Below, in pieces: positions 19,542-28,477 of a DNA stretch of 64,000 nt (positions within the stretch are counted from its first letter, which is position 1; each line of letters begins with the position of its first letter). The stretch comes from Endozoicomonas ascidiicola (GTDB taxonomy: Bacteria > Pseudomonadota > Gammaproteobacteria > Pseudomonadales > Endozoicomonadaceae), in assembly GCF_001646945.1 (NCBI RefSeq), contig NZ_LUTV01000005.1, forward strand, positions 641,998 through 705,997, in the 5' to 3' direction. The notes beneath the pieces were generated by a model, which was given only the letters and a program-made list of their open reading frames with translations, was not told the DNA's origin and did no database searches. The position numbers were made by a program, and so were the translations under genes.

Positions 19542-20684
19542 ATGATAAATTCTTCTGATCACCGCTTTACTAAAGTGCTCGATAATCGTACAGATGACGT
19601 AAACCTCTCTATAATCCCAAAACCGGTACATCGCAATAACAGGCATCTGGCTGCTCATCCGTCAAACGCCAGTTTGAAGGTGAAAACAAGCGAACTTAAT
19701 CCCCCCCAACATGCAAGGAGAGATATTTCCAGCCGGGCTATTTCCGGTAGAGGAAAAACCCCTCAACACAGACTGGATATGTCCATTCTTAAGATGAGCA
19801 GAAAGGGGGGGGAGCAATCCGAAGCGCGTGCTTATAGAGACTCATCGGAACTACTATCGGAACCACTAGATAATGATATAGGATCATCTCTTCGAACAAC
19901 GAGGATGACCAATATTGAAAAAAACGTTTCATCCGAAGCCTTTGCTAAAAAAGAAGCACAGGATTGCCTATCAGAAATACACAAAGAAGTATCGGATATC
20001 GAAATAACTCTGAAAAATACGATAGACGATGCAGATAATTATGTAACCCACCCTGATAAATCAATTGAAATAAAACTGATCACTGAATTATCAGAAGTTC
20101 GCAACAAGCTTGAATTACTGCGGGACTATTTCAGCAACGAGAGCATGAATTTTGAAAAAAGAATGGCCGAAATCGACTTAAATAGCGCAACCGAGAATGC
20201 TTATCACACAATGGCACTAATGGGGTTAAATACAGATCCATCTAAAACGGAACAAGAAAACTCAAATAGCCAGGCAAGAAGAACAAAGCCGTCAAATAAA
20301 AAAAGGAAGCAACCTTTAGACCATTCCACAAAACTACCAAGATCAGCAGAATTTAAAAAACCCTGTCAGAACGATATCGATCTGCTTGAAAAGGATATCA
20401 AAAACCTCGAAACCAGCTTGGGGGGCATTAAGCAAGAATCGCCAAAAAACAAAGACAACAACCTTCCTCAGCCAGATTCTGAACCCTTATTGTTTTCAGG
20501 TAAAAATGACTTTGCCTTGTCAGCTATAGACAGGCCAGAAACTACTCAACGTTCTGAACCACTCCACATCACCCAATCTAAGGCTGTTCAACTGAAGGAC
20601 ACCTTGGTCAAAGTTAAAAAAGACCTGCTAAAGATAGATGGTGATTACCAAAGGGAATACGCAAAGCTCTTCACTGAACAATAA
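19542..20684 (+). CDS. Hydrophilic coiled-coil hypothetical protein
   Basis: About 380 residues from the ATG at 19542 (a GTG at 19530 in frame is possible). Highly charged, with no membrane segment or signal peptide. Two helical coiled-coil stretches are visible, at about residues 140-210 (LSEIHKEVSDIEITLK, SEVRNKLELLRDYF) and about 280-300, plus a C-terminal helix ending DYQREYAKLFTEQ. A basic, nuclear-localisation-like cluster (PSNKKRKQP) lies near residue 248. That and the lack of homology suggest an effector-type protein, but this is inference. Its end shares 17 bases with the partial gene at 1-108. Confidence 0.55.
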   Translation: MINSSDHRFTKVLDNRTDDVNLSIIPKPVHRNNRHLAAHPSNASLKVKTSELNPPQHARRDISSRAISGRGKTPQHRLDMSILKMSRKGGEQSEARAYRDSSELLSEPLDNDIGSSLRTTRMTNIEKNVSSEAFAKKEAQDCLSEIHKEVSDIEITLKNTIDDADNYVTHPDKSIEIKLITELSEVRNKLELLRDYFSNESMNFEKRMAEIDLNSATENAYHTMALMGLNTDPSKTEQENSNSQARRTKPSNKKRKQPLDHSTKLPRSAEFKKPCQNDIDLLEKDIKNLETSLGGIKQESPKNKDNNLPQPDSEPLLFSGKNDFALSAIDRPETTQRSEPLHITQSKAVQLKDTLVKVKKDLLKIDGDYQREYAKLFTEQ

Positions 20685-20737
20685 AAGCTCATATGGAATT
20701 GACCCTGAATAACTTCACTCCTCAGAGAAGCGTTTAC

Positions 20738-20998
20738 CGTTTACCATAAAAGCGCAAGCAGCGAGGCTTTTACGGTAAACGGACATCGGTTCTGGTTAAA
20801 TGTGGAAGTTATTTTGTGACAGTTCCTAAGTACCCGATCATATGAAATCGAATATTCTGACTTAGCGGTTGGTTACTGTGCCGGGCACATCGGAGTAAGC
20901 TTAGTAACAGCCCACTTAGTCAGAAAATATGATTTCATGTGGTTAACTACTTAAGATGCCCTGACTTGTATTCTTTTTATTGTCAGGCCATCTTAACT
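20738..20998. repeat. Cluster of imperfect inverted repeats between two genes
   Basis: The 339-base gap 20685-21023 holds no gene but three nested or adjacent hairpins. The first has 16-base arms at 20738-20753 and 20766-20781, with one mismatch. The second is large and imperfect, with arms at about 20842-20877 and 20903-20938. The third has 13-base arms at about 20954-20966 and 20986-20998, with one mismatch. None is followed by a convincing T-run. It may be a mobile palindromic (MITE-like) unit or structured 3' ends of the flanking convergent genes. Confidence 0.6.
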
Positions 20999-21023
20999 TG
21001 AAACAGTTGCGAATTTGAACCGA

Positions 21024-23699
21024 TCAGCCAGTATTGCGCATGCCTGCGGCAATACCTGCCATGGTGACCATTAATGCCTGCTCAAGCGCTTCACTCAGCT
21101 TTTCATCTTCATCAGAGCTCTCAGCACGAACTCGCTGCAGCAATTCTGCCTGCAAAAAGTTCAGAGGATCGGTATAAGGATTTCGCAGAGCAATGGCTTC
21201 CCGAGTCTGAGGGTTGCCAGACATCAGTTCATCGCCACCTTTTAAATCCAAAAGAATACCAATGGCATCAGACAACATCTGACGTAAACGTTCGCCAAGG
21301 TAACGAAGATTTTCCGGCACCAGCTGATCTTCATAGTACTTCGCCAGCTGGGCATCGGTTTTCATAAACACCATTTCCAGCATATCCAGACGAGCCTTGA
21401 AGAATGGCCAGTTGGTCATCATATCTTCGATGACGCCCCGGTTATCTTTTTCGATGGCGGTCGCCAGCGCCTGACCACAGCCTAACCAGGTAGGCAACAT
21501 CAGTCGTATCTGAGTCCAGGCGAAAATCCATGGAATAGCCCGCAGACTTTCCACACCACCGTTGGGTTTACGTTTTGCCGGGCGAGAACCCAGCGGTAAC
21601 TTACCCAACTCCAACTCAGGGGTAACGGCTCTAAAATAAGGCACAAAATCCGGCTCTTCCCGCACAATGCCACGGTAAACCTTCACGGAATCTTCAGAGA
21701 GCTGATCCATCACATCCCGCCATTCCTGCTTAGGCGTGGGTGGCGGCAGTAGCGTGGCTTCCAATGTCGCACTGGCATAAAGCATCAGGCTTTGAACGGC
21801 GACCTGAGGGAAACCAAACTTGAAGCGAATCATTTCTCCCTGTTCAGTGACTCGCAGGCGGTTATTCACTGAGCCCGGAGGCTGAGAAAGAATCGCCGCA
21901 TGTGCAGGGCCGCCACCACGGCCAATGGTACCGCCGCGACCGTGGAACAGCGTCAAACGAACACCCGCTTCCGCACATTCTTTGGTGACCGCTTCCATGG
22001 CGCGATATTGCGCCCAGGCCGCGGCCATCCAACCAGCGTCTTTTGCTGAATCTGAATAACCAATCATTACCATCTGGCCGCCGTGGCAATAGCCGCGGTA
22101 CCACGGTAAAGACAACAGATGACGGATACATTCCTGAGCGTTATCCAAGTCATCCAGCGTTTCAAATAATGGTGCGATGGGCATATCAAAATCCACACCA
22201 CACTCTTTCAATAACAGCGCCACTGCCAGCACATCCGATGGCTTTTTCGCCATGGATATCACGTAACAGTTCAGTGCTTTCGCACCTTCGGCGGCAACCA
22301 CACGACAGGTATCCAGCACTTCCTGCACATCGGCACTGGGCTTCCAGTTGTGGGGTAACAGTGGTCTTGGATTTTGTAGTTCTTTCAACAGAAAGCTCTG
22401 GCGCTCCAGCTCTTCCCAGTGTTCATAATCACCCAGCCCGAGTGATTTAGTCAGCTCACTAAACACCTGCGTATGACGGCTGGACTCCTGACGGATATCC
22501 AGCTTAATCAACGTTAAGCCAAAGCAATGAGCTCTGCGCAACACATCCAACAGTGGGCCATCCGCGATAATGCCAAGGCCACAACTGTGCAGCGATTCAT
22601 AGCAAAGGCGCAAAGGCTTGATCAGATCGTCGTTATCAAACAGCACGCCAGCCGTTGGTAACTCATTGGCACTGCCATGACGAGCCAGCGCCCGTTCGCA
22701 CCACTGCCGGGTGTGTTTCAGTTTTTCCCGCAGGTCTTTCAGAACCTCCCAATAAGGTTCCAGAGAATTCCCAGCCAACTCACGCAGCTCATCGCTGCAA
22801 TCGTTCATGGAGAGTTCGCTGATCAGCGGTTTTAAATCACGGAGATATAAGTCAGCGGCCATCCAACGGCTGAGCAACAATACTTCCCGGGACACTTCGG
22901 ACGTGACAAATGGGTTTCCGTCACGATCACCGCCCATCCAGGAAGAGAAGTGCACCGGCACCGCATCAATTGGCAGGCGCTCGCCAGTAAACGACTGAAG
23001 CTGTTCATCCATTTTGCGAACAAACTGTGGCACTGCAGACCACAATGAGTGCTCAATGGTGGCAAAGCCGCCCTTCGCTTCATCCACTGGTGTTGGGCGC
23101 TTACTGCGGAATTCCCATGTGTGCCACGCTTGTGTGATTAGCTGGCGAATACGACCTTCCACCCGTTGCTGTTCACGTTCTGCCAAAGAAGGGTTGTCCA
23201 ACTCATCCAGACATTGAAAAATCTGTTCGTATTTTTGAATCAGTGTACGACGGGTTACTTCTGTCGGGTGCGCCGTCAGCACCACCTCGATATCGAGTTC
23301 TGCGGCCTTATCGGCAATTTGCTGATCAGAAAAGCCTTTTTGCTTGAGGGCTTTCAGGAGTTCCTGAAAATGATCCGGCACGCAATAACTGTCTTCACAC
23401 TCCCGGGACACCAGGTTGTACTGTTCAGCAATGTTGGTGAGATTCAGGAAGTGGCTGAAAGAACGTACAACGGGGGTCAGTTCGTTATCGGGCAGTTCGT
23501 GGAGCAGCTCCAGCAGTGCCTGCTGATCGGCGTTTTCAGAAGCATCGTGGCCTTCATCACTTCTGGCCGCTTTGGAGAATTGACGAATCGCTTCGATCTT
23601 ATTGAAAAAAGCATCGCCTTTATGATCCCGGATAACATCCCCGAGCAGGGTACCCAGCATATTGACGTTTCGGCGCAGCGATGACGGACTCTCTGACAT
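21024..23699 (-). CDS. ppc: Phosphoenolpyruvate carboxylase
   Basis: Anaplerotic enzyme making oxaloacetate from PEP and bicarbonate; cytoplasmic tetramer. 891 residues, full length. The catalytic histidine motif VLTAHPTEVTRRT lies near residue 145 and the glycine-rich FHGRGGTIGRGGGP loop near 595. The C-terminus MRNTG matches the family's conserved (Q/R)NTG end. Transcribed alone, divergent from the yjiH/yjiG pair. Confidence 0.98.
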   Translation of the reverse strand: MSESPSSLRRNVNMLGTLLGDVIRDHKGDAFFNKIEAIRQFSKAARSDEGHDASENADQQALLELLHELPDNELTPVVRSFSHFLNLTNIAEQYNLVSRECEDSYCVPDHFQELLKALKQKGFSDQQIADKAAELDIEVVLTAHPTEVTRRTLIQKYEQIFQCLDELDNPSLAEREQQRVEGRIRQLITQAWHTWEFRSKRPTPVDEAKGGFATIEHSLWSAVPQFVRKMDEQLQSFTGERLPIDAVPVHFSSWMGGDRDGNPFVTSEVSREVLLLSRWMAADLYLRDLKPLISELSMNDCSDELRELAGNSLEPYWEVLKDLREKLKHTRQWCERALARHGSANELPTAGVLFDNDDLIKPLRLCYESLHSCGLGIIADGPLLDVLRRAHCFGLTLIKLDIRQESSRHTQVFSELTKSLGLGDYEHWEELERQSFLLKELQNPRPLLPHNWKPSADVQEVLDTCRVVAAEGAKALNCYVISMAKKPSDVLAVALLLKECGVDFDMPIAPLFETLDDLDNAQECIRHLLSLPWYRGYCHGGQMVMIGYSDSAKDAGWMAAAWAQYRAMEAVTKECAEAGVRLTLFHGRGGTIGRGGGPAHAAILSQPPGSVNNRLRVTEQGEMIRFKFGFPQVAVQSLMLYASATLEATLLPPPTPKQEWRDVMDQLSEDSVKVYRGIVREEPDFVPYFRAVTPELELGKLPLGSRPAKRKPNGGVESLRAIPWIFAWTQIRLMLPTWLGCGQALATAIEKDNRGVIEDMMTNWPFFKARLDMLEMVFMKTDAQLAKYYEDQLVPENLRYLGERLRQMLSDAIGILLDLKGGDELMSGNPQTREAIALRNPYTDPLNFLQAELLQRVRAESSDEDEKLSEALEQALMVTMAGIAAGMRNTG

Positions 23700-24017
23700 A
23701 GTTACTCGCCTATAAGTAGTTTTTCTTAGACCGCAGCCTATAACAGAAATTCAACAGAAAAAAGCAAAATCGCCGCACCACGAAAAACACCAGATTTCAA
23801 CAGAAAAGAAAGGGCAAAAGTCGCAAAAAACATCACCGAACCTCCGATAACAACAGTCTTTTTCTACAATCGTCTGCGCCTACGCTATTTACCGAAACGA
23901 TAGTGCGAAATACTACGACTAACCCTGATTCTAACTTCCCCCCCTCCTCTATAAGCTTTTGAATATTGTGGATAAAACCCTTATCTGCTGGTTTTAGAGT
24001 GAACATCCCAGGGGGGA
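23700..24017. promoter_or_regulatory. Divergent intergenic region between ppc and yjiH
   Basis: 318 bases without a gene. It must hold promoters for both flanking genes. A direct repeat of TTCAACAGAAAA occurs at 23750-23761 and 23796-23807 near the ppc start, a possible regulator site. Upstream of yjiH a TTGAAT/TTATCT pair about 16 bases apart near 23960-23990 is a weak promoter candidate. A CCAGGGGGG tract just before 24018 can serve as the ribosome binding site. Confidence 0.35.
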
Positions 24018-24722
24018 ATGATGAAAACTGATGACCAGGAAAAGGTTTCGATTGGAGCCTATATTGCGCTGGCATTTGCTGTCGTGTTTTTTTCCGGACT
24101 GCTTAAGTCCACAGAGTGGTATGGCGTCTTTGACTTCACCACCCTTAACGGTGGCTTTGGTAAAGTATTAAAAGATGCCACTGGTGGCTTAACCACATTC
24201 CGTGGCGTTGGCGGTAGCGGCGCAGCCGACGGATTCATGTTTGCCCTGGGTCTGGTGCCTACTGCCATGTTTGCACTGGGCATGATCAGTGTTCTGGAAC
24301 ACTTTGGCGCTCTAAAAGCAGCACGGAAAATGCTGACACCACTTCTGCGTCCTCTGATGGGTATTCCTGGCTCCACTGGCCTGGCCATCATTGGCAGCCT
24401 TCAGTCTACTGACGTTGGCGCCGGTATCACCAAGTCACTGTCCGACGAAGGTGAACTGAACGATACAGAAAAAGACATTTTTACCGCATTCCAGTTCTCT
24501 GGTGGTGCACTGATCGTGAACTTCTTTGGCTCCGGTGCGATCCTGTTCACCCTGTCCGATACAACAGGCGCCGCCGTGCCTGGCTCTATCGGCTTGGCTC
24601 TGATCGTTATGTTCATCTTCAAAATCGTTGGTGCCAACGTCATGCGCTTCTACTTGAAGACCATCGACAAGAAAGCCAGTGCCACTAAAGAAGTTTCAGC
24701 TCAAGCTGCGGAGGCGAAATAA
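24018..24722 (+). CDS. yjiH: YjiH-like nucleoside-recognition-gate membrane protein
   Basis: 234 residues with about five to six hydrophobic segments and the nucleoside-recognition (gate) domain pattern, including a GSLQSTDVGAGITK loop and FQFSGGALIVNFFGSGA. Length and pairing with the following gene match the E. coli YjiH/YjiG pair (related to SpmA/SpmB). Function is unknown in detail; transport is suspected. Start at the first of two ATGs, preceded by a G-rich tract. The next gene starts three bases after its stop. Confidence 0.8.
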   Translation: MMKTDDQEKVSIGAYIALAFAVVFFSGLLKSTEWYGVFDFTTLNGGFGKVLKDATGGLTTFRGVGGSGAADGFMFALGLVPTAMFALGMISVLEHFGALKAARKMLTPLLRPLMGIPGSTGLAIIGSLQSTDVGAGITKSLSDEGELNDTEKDIFTAFQFSGGALIVNFFGSGAILFTLSDTTGAAVPGSIGLALIVMFIFKIVGANVMRFYLKTIDKKASATKEVSAQAAEAK

Positions 24723-24724
24723 TC

Positions 24725-25192
24725 ATGAGCGCTGCACCAGAAAGTAAGAAAATGATTACTGACGTCTTCGTTGAAGGCGCTCGTAAAGGCTGGGGCATTG
24801 GGATTGGTAGTATCATCCCAAACATCATGATGGCTTTTATTATCATCAAGATTCTGTCCCTGACCGGCGCTCTGAACCTGCTGGCTGTGGTCTTTGGCCC
24901 AGTGATGGCAGTATTCGGTGTTCCTGGTGAAGGCGCTGCGGTTCTGATGGCTGCGGTTATGTCCATGGGCGGCGCTGTGGGTGTTGCGGTTGGCCTGCTG
25001 AACGAGGGTGCTCTGCACGCTCGTGATATCGCTATTCTGGCACCTGCTATTTACCTGATGGGTTCTACCATTCAATACGCTGGCCGTATTCTGGGTGTTG
25101 TTGGTACTGATGGCCGTCGTTATCCGATCATGTTCGGCATCTGTATTATGAACGCTCTGATGGCGATGTTTGTGATGAATATTCTGGTGTAA
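24725..25192 (+). CDS. yjiG: YjiG-like (SpmB family) inner-membrane protein
   Basis: 155 residues, mostly hydrophobic, with Gly-rich membrane segments (AVMSMGGAVGVAVGLLNEGAL). Size and position directly after the yjiH-like gene identify it as the second half of a two-component gate-domain membrane system. It ends before a strong intrinsic terminator at 25227-25260, so the operon is bicistronic. The substrate is unknown. Confidence 0.8.
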   Translation: MSAAPESKKMITDVFVEGARKGWGIGIGSIIPNIMMAFIIIKILSLTGALNLLAVVFGPVMAVFGVPGEGAAVLMAAVMSMGGAVGVAVGLLNEGALHARDIAILAPAIYLMGSTIQYAGRILGVVGTDGRRYPIMFGICIMNALMAMFVMNILV

Positions 25193-25226
25193 TTTTTTAT
25201 ACCTCGTTATCATCCAATCAATAATA

Positions 25227-25260
25227 AAAGCCGGGCTCACTGCCCGGCTTTGTTGTTTTT
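25227..25260 (+). terminator. Intrinsic terminator after yjiG
   Basis: A perfect 10-bp stem, AAAGCCGGGC pairing with GCCCGGCTTT, with a 5-base loop, is followed by a T-rich tract (TGTTGTTTTT). It closes the yjiH-yjiG operon and lies just upstream of the YfcZ-like gene. Confidence 0.9.
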
Positions 25261-25273
25261 AAAGGTTAACATC

Positions 25274-25549
25274 ATGCAAGATACTGACGAGTTCGAAAGC
25301 ATTGCCTGCAACTGCGTAGAAGTAGGTACCGTCATTCGCGAAGACGATACTGTACTGACCATCAACCTCTCCGGCGTGAATGCGCACTTCGAACTGGAAG
25401 GTTTGAAAGTAGAAGCCGCTAAAATTGGTTCCGGAAATTGCAAAATCACGTCTGAAACCATTGATGAAAGTGGTCAAACGATCATTCGCGCCATGTTTGA
25501 TTTTGACTGCACCGCTGAAAAACTGATTTTTCAAATGAAGCATGCTTGA
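25274..25549 (+). CDS. YfcZ/YiiS family protein (DUF406)
   Basis: 91 residues from ATG 25274, preceded by AAAGG; the frame starts earlier but that part overlaps the terminator. It matches the small YfcZ/YiiS family: an N-terminal CNCVEVGTVI segment, a central NCKITSE, and a C-terminal FDFDCTAEKLIFQMK similar to the E. coli YfcZ end. Function of the family is unknown. Confidence 0.8.
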   Translation: MQDTDEFESIACNCVEVGTVIREDDTVLTINLSGVNAHFELEGLKVEAAKIGSGNCKITSETIDESGQTIIRAMFDFDCTAEKLIFQMKHA

Positions 25550-25608
25550 ATTGCAGTTTCTATCTGAGCAGTCATTTTTGACTGCTCACAGAAATAAAAA
25601 ATACTATT

Positions 25609-26241
25609 ATGTCCAGACCTCTTTGCCCGCGCTGTACCCGACCACTCAATCAGTGCTTCTGCCAATCACTTAGCGAAGAAACGGCCTGCATGGATCTGGT
25701 GATTCTCCAGCACCCAACAGAAACTCGACACCCACTGAATACGGCCCGCATTCTTGAACTCGGTATTAAGAATTGCTCCATTTTCATCGGAGAGAATTTC
25801 GAGGACAACGCTGAGCTGCTGGCAGCGTTGAAAGGACGAAAAACGTATCTGTTATTTCCGGGTGACCACGCTATCACCAGTGATGAAGCCCTTGAGCAGG
25901 GGAAACCTGAGGTGCTTATTGTTTTAGACGGTACGTGGCGCAAAGCCAAGAAAATCTATTTTACCAATCTCTGGCTACAGGCATTACCCTGCATAGCGTT
26001 GAAGGATTTACCCGCGTCTAACTACCGAATTCGTAAAGCACCGGGCAAAGAATCACTATCAACTCTGGAGGCAACGGTGGCACTGCTGCGAGAAGCGGTT
26101 AATGATCCACAGGCTCATGAACCATTACTCAATGCGTTTGATCAAATGATCAATCAGCAAATCAATGCCATGGGGCAAAGCACTTATCAGAAGAACTATC
26201 AGAGGAACCACCAGAAAAACAACCCACCTAGCGCCACTTGA
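25609..26241 (+). CDS. DTW-domain tRNA-uridine aminocarboxypropyltransferase
   Basis: 210 residues. Transfers the 3-amino-3-carboxypropyl group of SAM to uridine in tRNA (acp3U); DTW family, related to E. coli TapT/YfiP. The zinc-binding N-terminus CPRCxRPLNQCFC is visible at residues 5-17, the family's HPTETRHPLNTAR segment near 40, and the DTW-type signature DGTWRKAKK near 108. The last about 25 residues are Gln/Asn/Lys-rich. It converges on and overlaps the next gene by 14 bases. Confidence 0.88.
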   Translation: MSRPLCPRCTRPLNQCFCQSLSEETACMDLVILQHPTETRHPLNTARILELGIKNCSIFIGENFEDNAELLAALKGRKTYLLFPGDHAITSDEALEQGKPEVLIVLDGTWRKAKKIYFTNLWLQALPCIALKDLPASNYRIRKAPGKESLSTLEATVALLREAVNDPQAHEPLLNAFDQMINQQINAMGQSTYQKNYQRNHQKNNPPSAT

Positions 26242-26770
26242 TATTACAGCCCATACTGGGTTGCTGGTTCTGGTTGATCGGCTTACCTTTCAGCAACGCT
26301 GTCATGGCTTCTCTCAAATCACTGCCACTCACCGGTTTACCATTGCCCGGCTTTGAATCATCAAAGCGCCCTCGGTATACACACTTCAGGTCACCATCAA
26401 AAAGGAAAAAGTCCGGCGTGCATTCCGCTTTATAGGCTTTTGCCACTTCCTGAGATTCATCATAGAGATAAGGGAAACCATACGGTTTTTCCGCCATCAG
26501 CTCTGGTCGATCCTGTGGATAGTTCTCAGCATCGTTGGCACTGATGGCAACAATGCCCAGCCCTGTACCGTAAAACTCTTTGCCAAGCGCCACCAGCGCT
26601 TGCTCAAGATGAATCACAAAAGGGCAGTGGTTGCAGATAAACATCACCAGAAGTCCTTTTTCTCCAGCCACATCCTGCAATTTTGTCGGTAAGCCTGAAA
26701 ACACATTAGTAAGCTCAAATGCTGGTGCAGAAAAACCCAGCTCAACCATGTAAGAGGGTGTTAGTGACAT
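26228..26770 (-). CDS. Thioredoxin-fold AhpC/TSA-like protein
   Basis: 180 residues. Thioredoxin fold with the active-site-type motif FICNHCPFV (CxxC near residues 46-49), typical of a TlpA/peroxiredoxin-like cytoplasmic family. A second conserved Cys-Thr-Pro (ECTPDFFLF) supplies the cis-Pro region. There is no signal peptide. Redox role inferred from fold; partner unknown. Divergent from the TetR gene. Confidence 0.85.
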   Translation of the reverse strand: MSLTPSYMVELGFSAPAFELTNVFSGLPTKLQDVAGEKGLLVMFICNHCPFVIHLEQALVALGKEFYGTGLGIVAISANDAENYPQDRPELMAEKPYGFPYLYDESQEVAKAYKAECTPDFFLFDGDLKCVYRGRFDDSKPGNGKPVSGSDLREAMTALLKGKPINQNQQPSMGCNIKWR

Positions 26771-26790
26771 ATTTGGCTCCTGCGTGCGGT

Positions 26791-26826
26791 ATTTAGAAAC
26801 TCTGCTATTTTATATCTGCATCTAAA
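26791..26826. promoter_or_regulatory. Possible TetR operator between divergent genes
   Basis: Between the thioredoxin-like gene and the TetR gene, a split inverted repeat TTTAGA (26792-26797) and TCTAAA (26821-26826) brackets an AT-rich segment containing TATTTTATAT. This is where an autoregulating TetR protein would bind. The arms are short, so the assignment is tentative. Confidence 0.25.
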
Positions 26827-26885
26827 AATAACACTGTAAACAACTTGCGGGCATATCAGTACCCAGCACCTGAGGAAAAGCAAGA

Positions 26886-27485
26886 ATGGGAAGAACCTGC
26901 TGTATTGATCCTCCAACAGCCATCAATGCGGCACTGGATCAATTCTGGCTAATGGGGTTCTCTGCCTGCTCTCTCAAACAATTAGAAGAGGCAACCGGAA
27001 TGAACCCGGGCAGTCTTTATTATCACTTTAAAAATAAGGAACAATTGTATTTGAGTGCCCTGTCTTATTACATTGATAAGCACCTTCAACCGCGAGTGAG
27101 CAAGTATCTGCACGACGCCGTGTCTTTGATTCAGCTTCGTCGTTTTTTTACCTCTGGCTACCGCCATAAAACCGAATTCAATTATCGCAGCTGTTGCTTT
27201 CTGGTCTCTGCCAGCCATGAGCAACACTTACTGCCTGAAGAGTCTGAAGATTTGATGCATAAGGGTATTAAAGTACTCACTGATGGTTTTAAAGCCGCGT
27301 TAAGTAAGCCCATGCTTTCTGACAACCTTCCAAATAACAATATTGAATCCTATGCCCACCAGCTTTTAGGGCTTTATTTAAGCATTCAAGTGTTTGCAAG
27401 GTTTGATCTTAACCAGCAATCCCTTGACCGTCAGGTCTGCCGATGTCTTCACTCACTTTTTCCAACGCATTTCCCGGAAAAATAA
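26886..27485 (+). CDS. TetR-family transcriptional regulator
   Basis: 199 residues. An N-terminal helix-turn-helix (ACSLKQLEEATGMNPGSLYYHFKNKEQLYL, split over residues 27-57) is typical of TetR regulators; the C-terminal ligand domain has several cysteines (SCCFLVSA). The ligand is unknown. Its TAA overlaps the start of the PAP2 phosphatase (TAATG), so the two are probably co-transcribed. The thioredoxin-like gene diverges upstream and may be a target. Confidence 0.85.
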   Translation: MGRTCCIDPPTAINAALDQFWLMGFSACSLKQLEEATGMNPGSLYYHFKNKEQLYLSALSYYIDKHLQPRVSKYLHDAVSLIQLRRFFTSGYRHKTEFNYRSCCFLVSASHEQHLLPEESEDLMHKGIKVLTDGFKAALSKPMLSDNLPNNNIESYAHQLLGLYLSIQVFARFDLNQQSLDRQVCRCLHSLFPTHFPEK

Positions 27486-28408
27486 TGTCTGATTCAAGCC
27501 AACTCATTGCCTTTCTGCAGGTTCACCTCAAACCCTTTGACGACGGACTTCGCGTTATTTCTGAATGCGCCTATAGCGAGTTCTATCTGCTATTCTGCGC
27601 CATTCTTTTCTGGTGTGGGTGTACTGCGCTGGCAGCACGGCTGTCTTGCCTGACACTATTTAGCACTGCCATATTTACTGGTTTGAAGCAGTTTATTCTC
27701 TCATCCCGCCCTTATATGGACTATCCGGAGCTGTTCAATGGCTGGCGGGAAAATCAGTGGGGAATGCCATCCGGGCACAGTCAAAATGCCATGGTGTTTT
27801 GGGGTTCTGCGGCGGTATCCATATCATCCAGACTGTTCCGGTTCGTTGCCATCTTACTTATTTTTACGATCGGCCTATCCAGACTGTACCTGGGCGTCCA
27901 CTATCTCTCACAAGTGCTTGTTGGTTTTTTACTGGGGATGGTCATTATCGTTTTCAGTTACCGTTTTGAAGCCCGGTTTTGTCGGTGGATAACCCGGTTG
28001 TCATCGCCCCGGCAGCTCGCACTGCTTTTTGCCTTGGTTCATCTACCATGTCTACTCACATTTTTAGCACATGGTATTTTAACTATTCAACCTGGCGAAT
28101 CACCCTCCTACCAGCACCTTGCCTTTTTTTCTGGTCTATTATTTGGCATTGCCATATCCCTTTTACCCATGCTCAGCAATAAGCTCTCACATCATCATGG
28201 AACCATTAAAAAACGACTGGCGACCAAAGTCTTTCCTGGCGTAATTTCTCTGTATGTCATCTGGCAATCGAAAAACTATCTTTCACCATTTATTCAGGAT
28301 TTACCTCACTCTTTTCTTCAATATCTATTGTTCTGGTTATTAGGATTCTTCATTAGCCTGTGGGCATGTTGGATATGGCCAAAAATTCATCAGCGGCTCT
28401 TTAAATAA
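27485..28408 (+). CDS. PAP2-family membrane phosphatase with altered third motif
   Basis: 307 residues from the ATG overlapping the TetR stop; an upstream in-frame ATG would lie inside the regulator gene. About seven to eight membrane segments. The PAP2 motifs are KQFILSSRP (K-x6-RP), PSGHSQNA and SRLYLGVHYLSQ. In the last, the Asp that normally follows the catalytic His by four residues is Gln (HYLSQ instead of HxxxD), which could weaken or alter catalysis. Substrate could be a lipid phosphate or undecaprenyl pyrophosphate; undetermined. Confidence 0.8.
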   Translation: MSDSSQLIAFLQVHLKPFDDGLRVISECAYSEFYLLFCAILFWCGCTALAARLSCLTLFSTAIFTGLKQFILSSRPYMDYPELFNGWRENQWGMPSGHSQNAMVFWGSAAVSISSRLFRFVAILLIFTIGLSRLYLGVHYLSQVLVGFLLGMVIIVFSYRFEARFCRWITRLSSPRQLALLFALVHLPCLLTFLAHGILTIQPGESPSYQHLAFFSGLLFGIAISLLPMLSNKLSHHHGTIKKRLATKVFPGVISLYVIWQSKNYLSPFIQDLPHSFLQYLLFWLLGFFISLWACWIWPKIHQRLFK

Positions 28409-28477
28409 TTGCCTTTAGTTGGGTAATTCGCTGTACCATAATGACAATAAACTACCTGAATAGCTTATCTGTAACCC

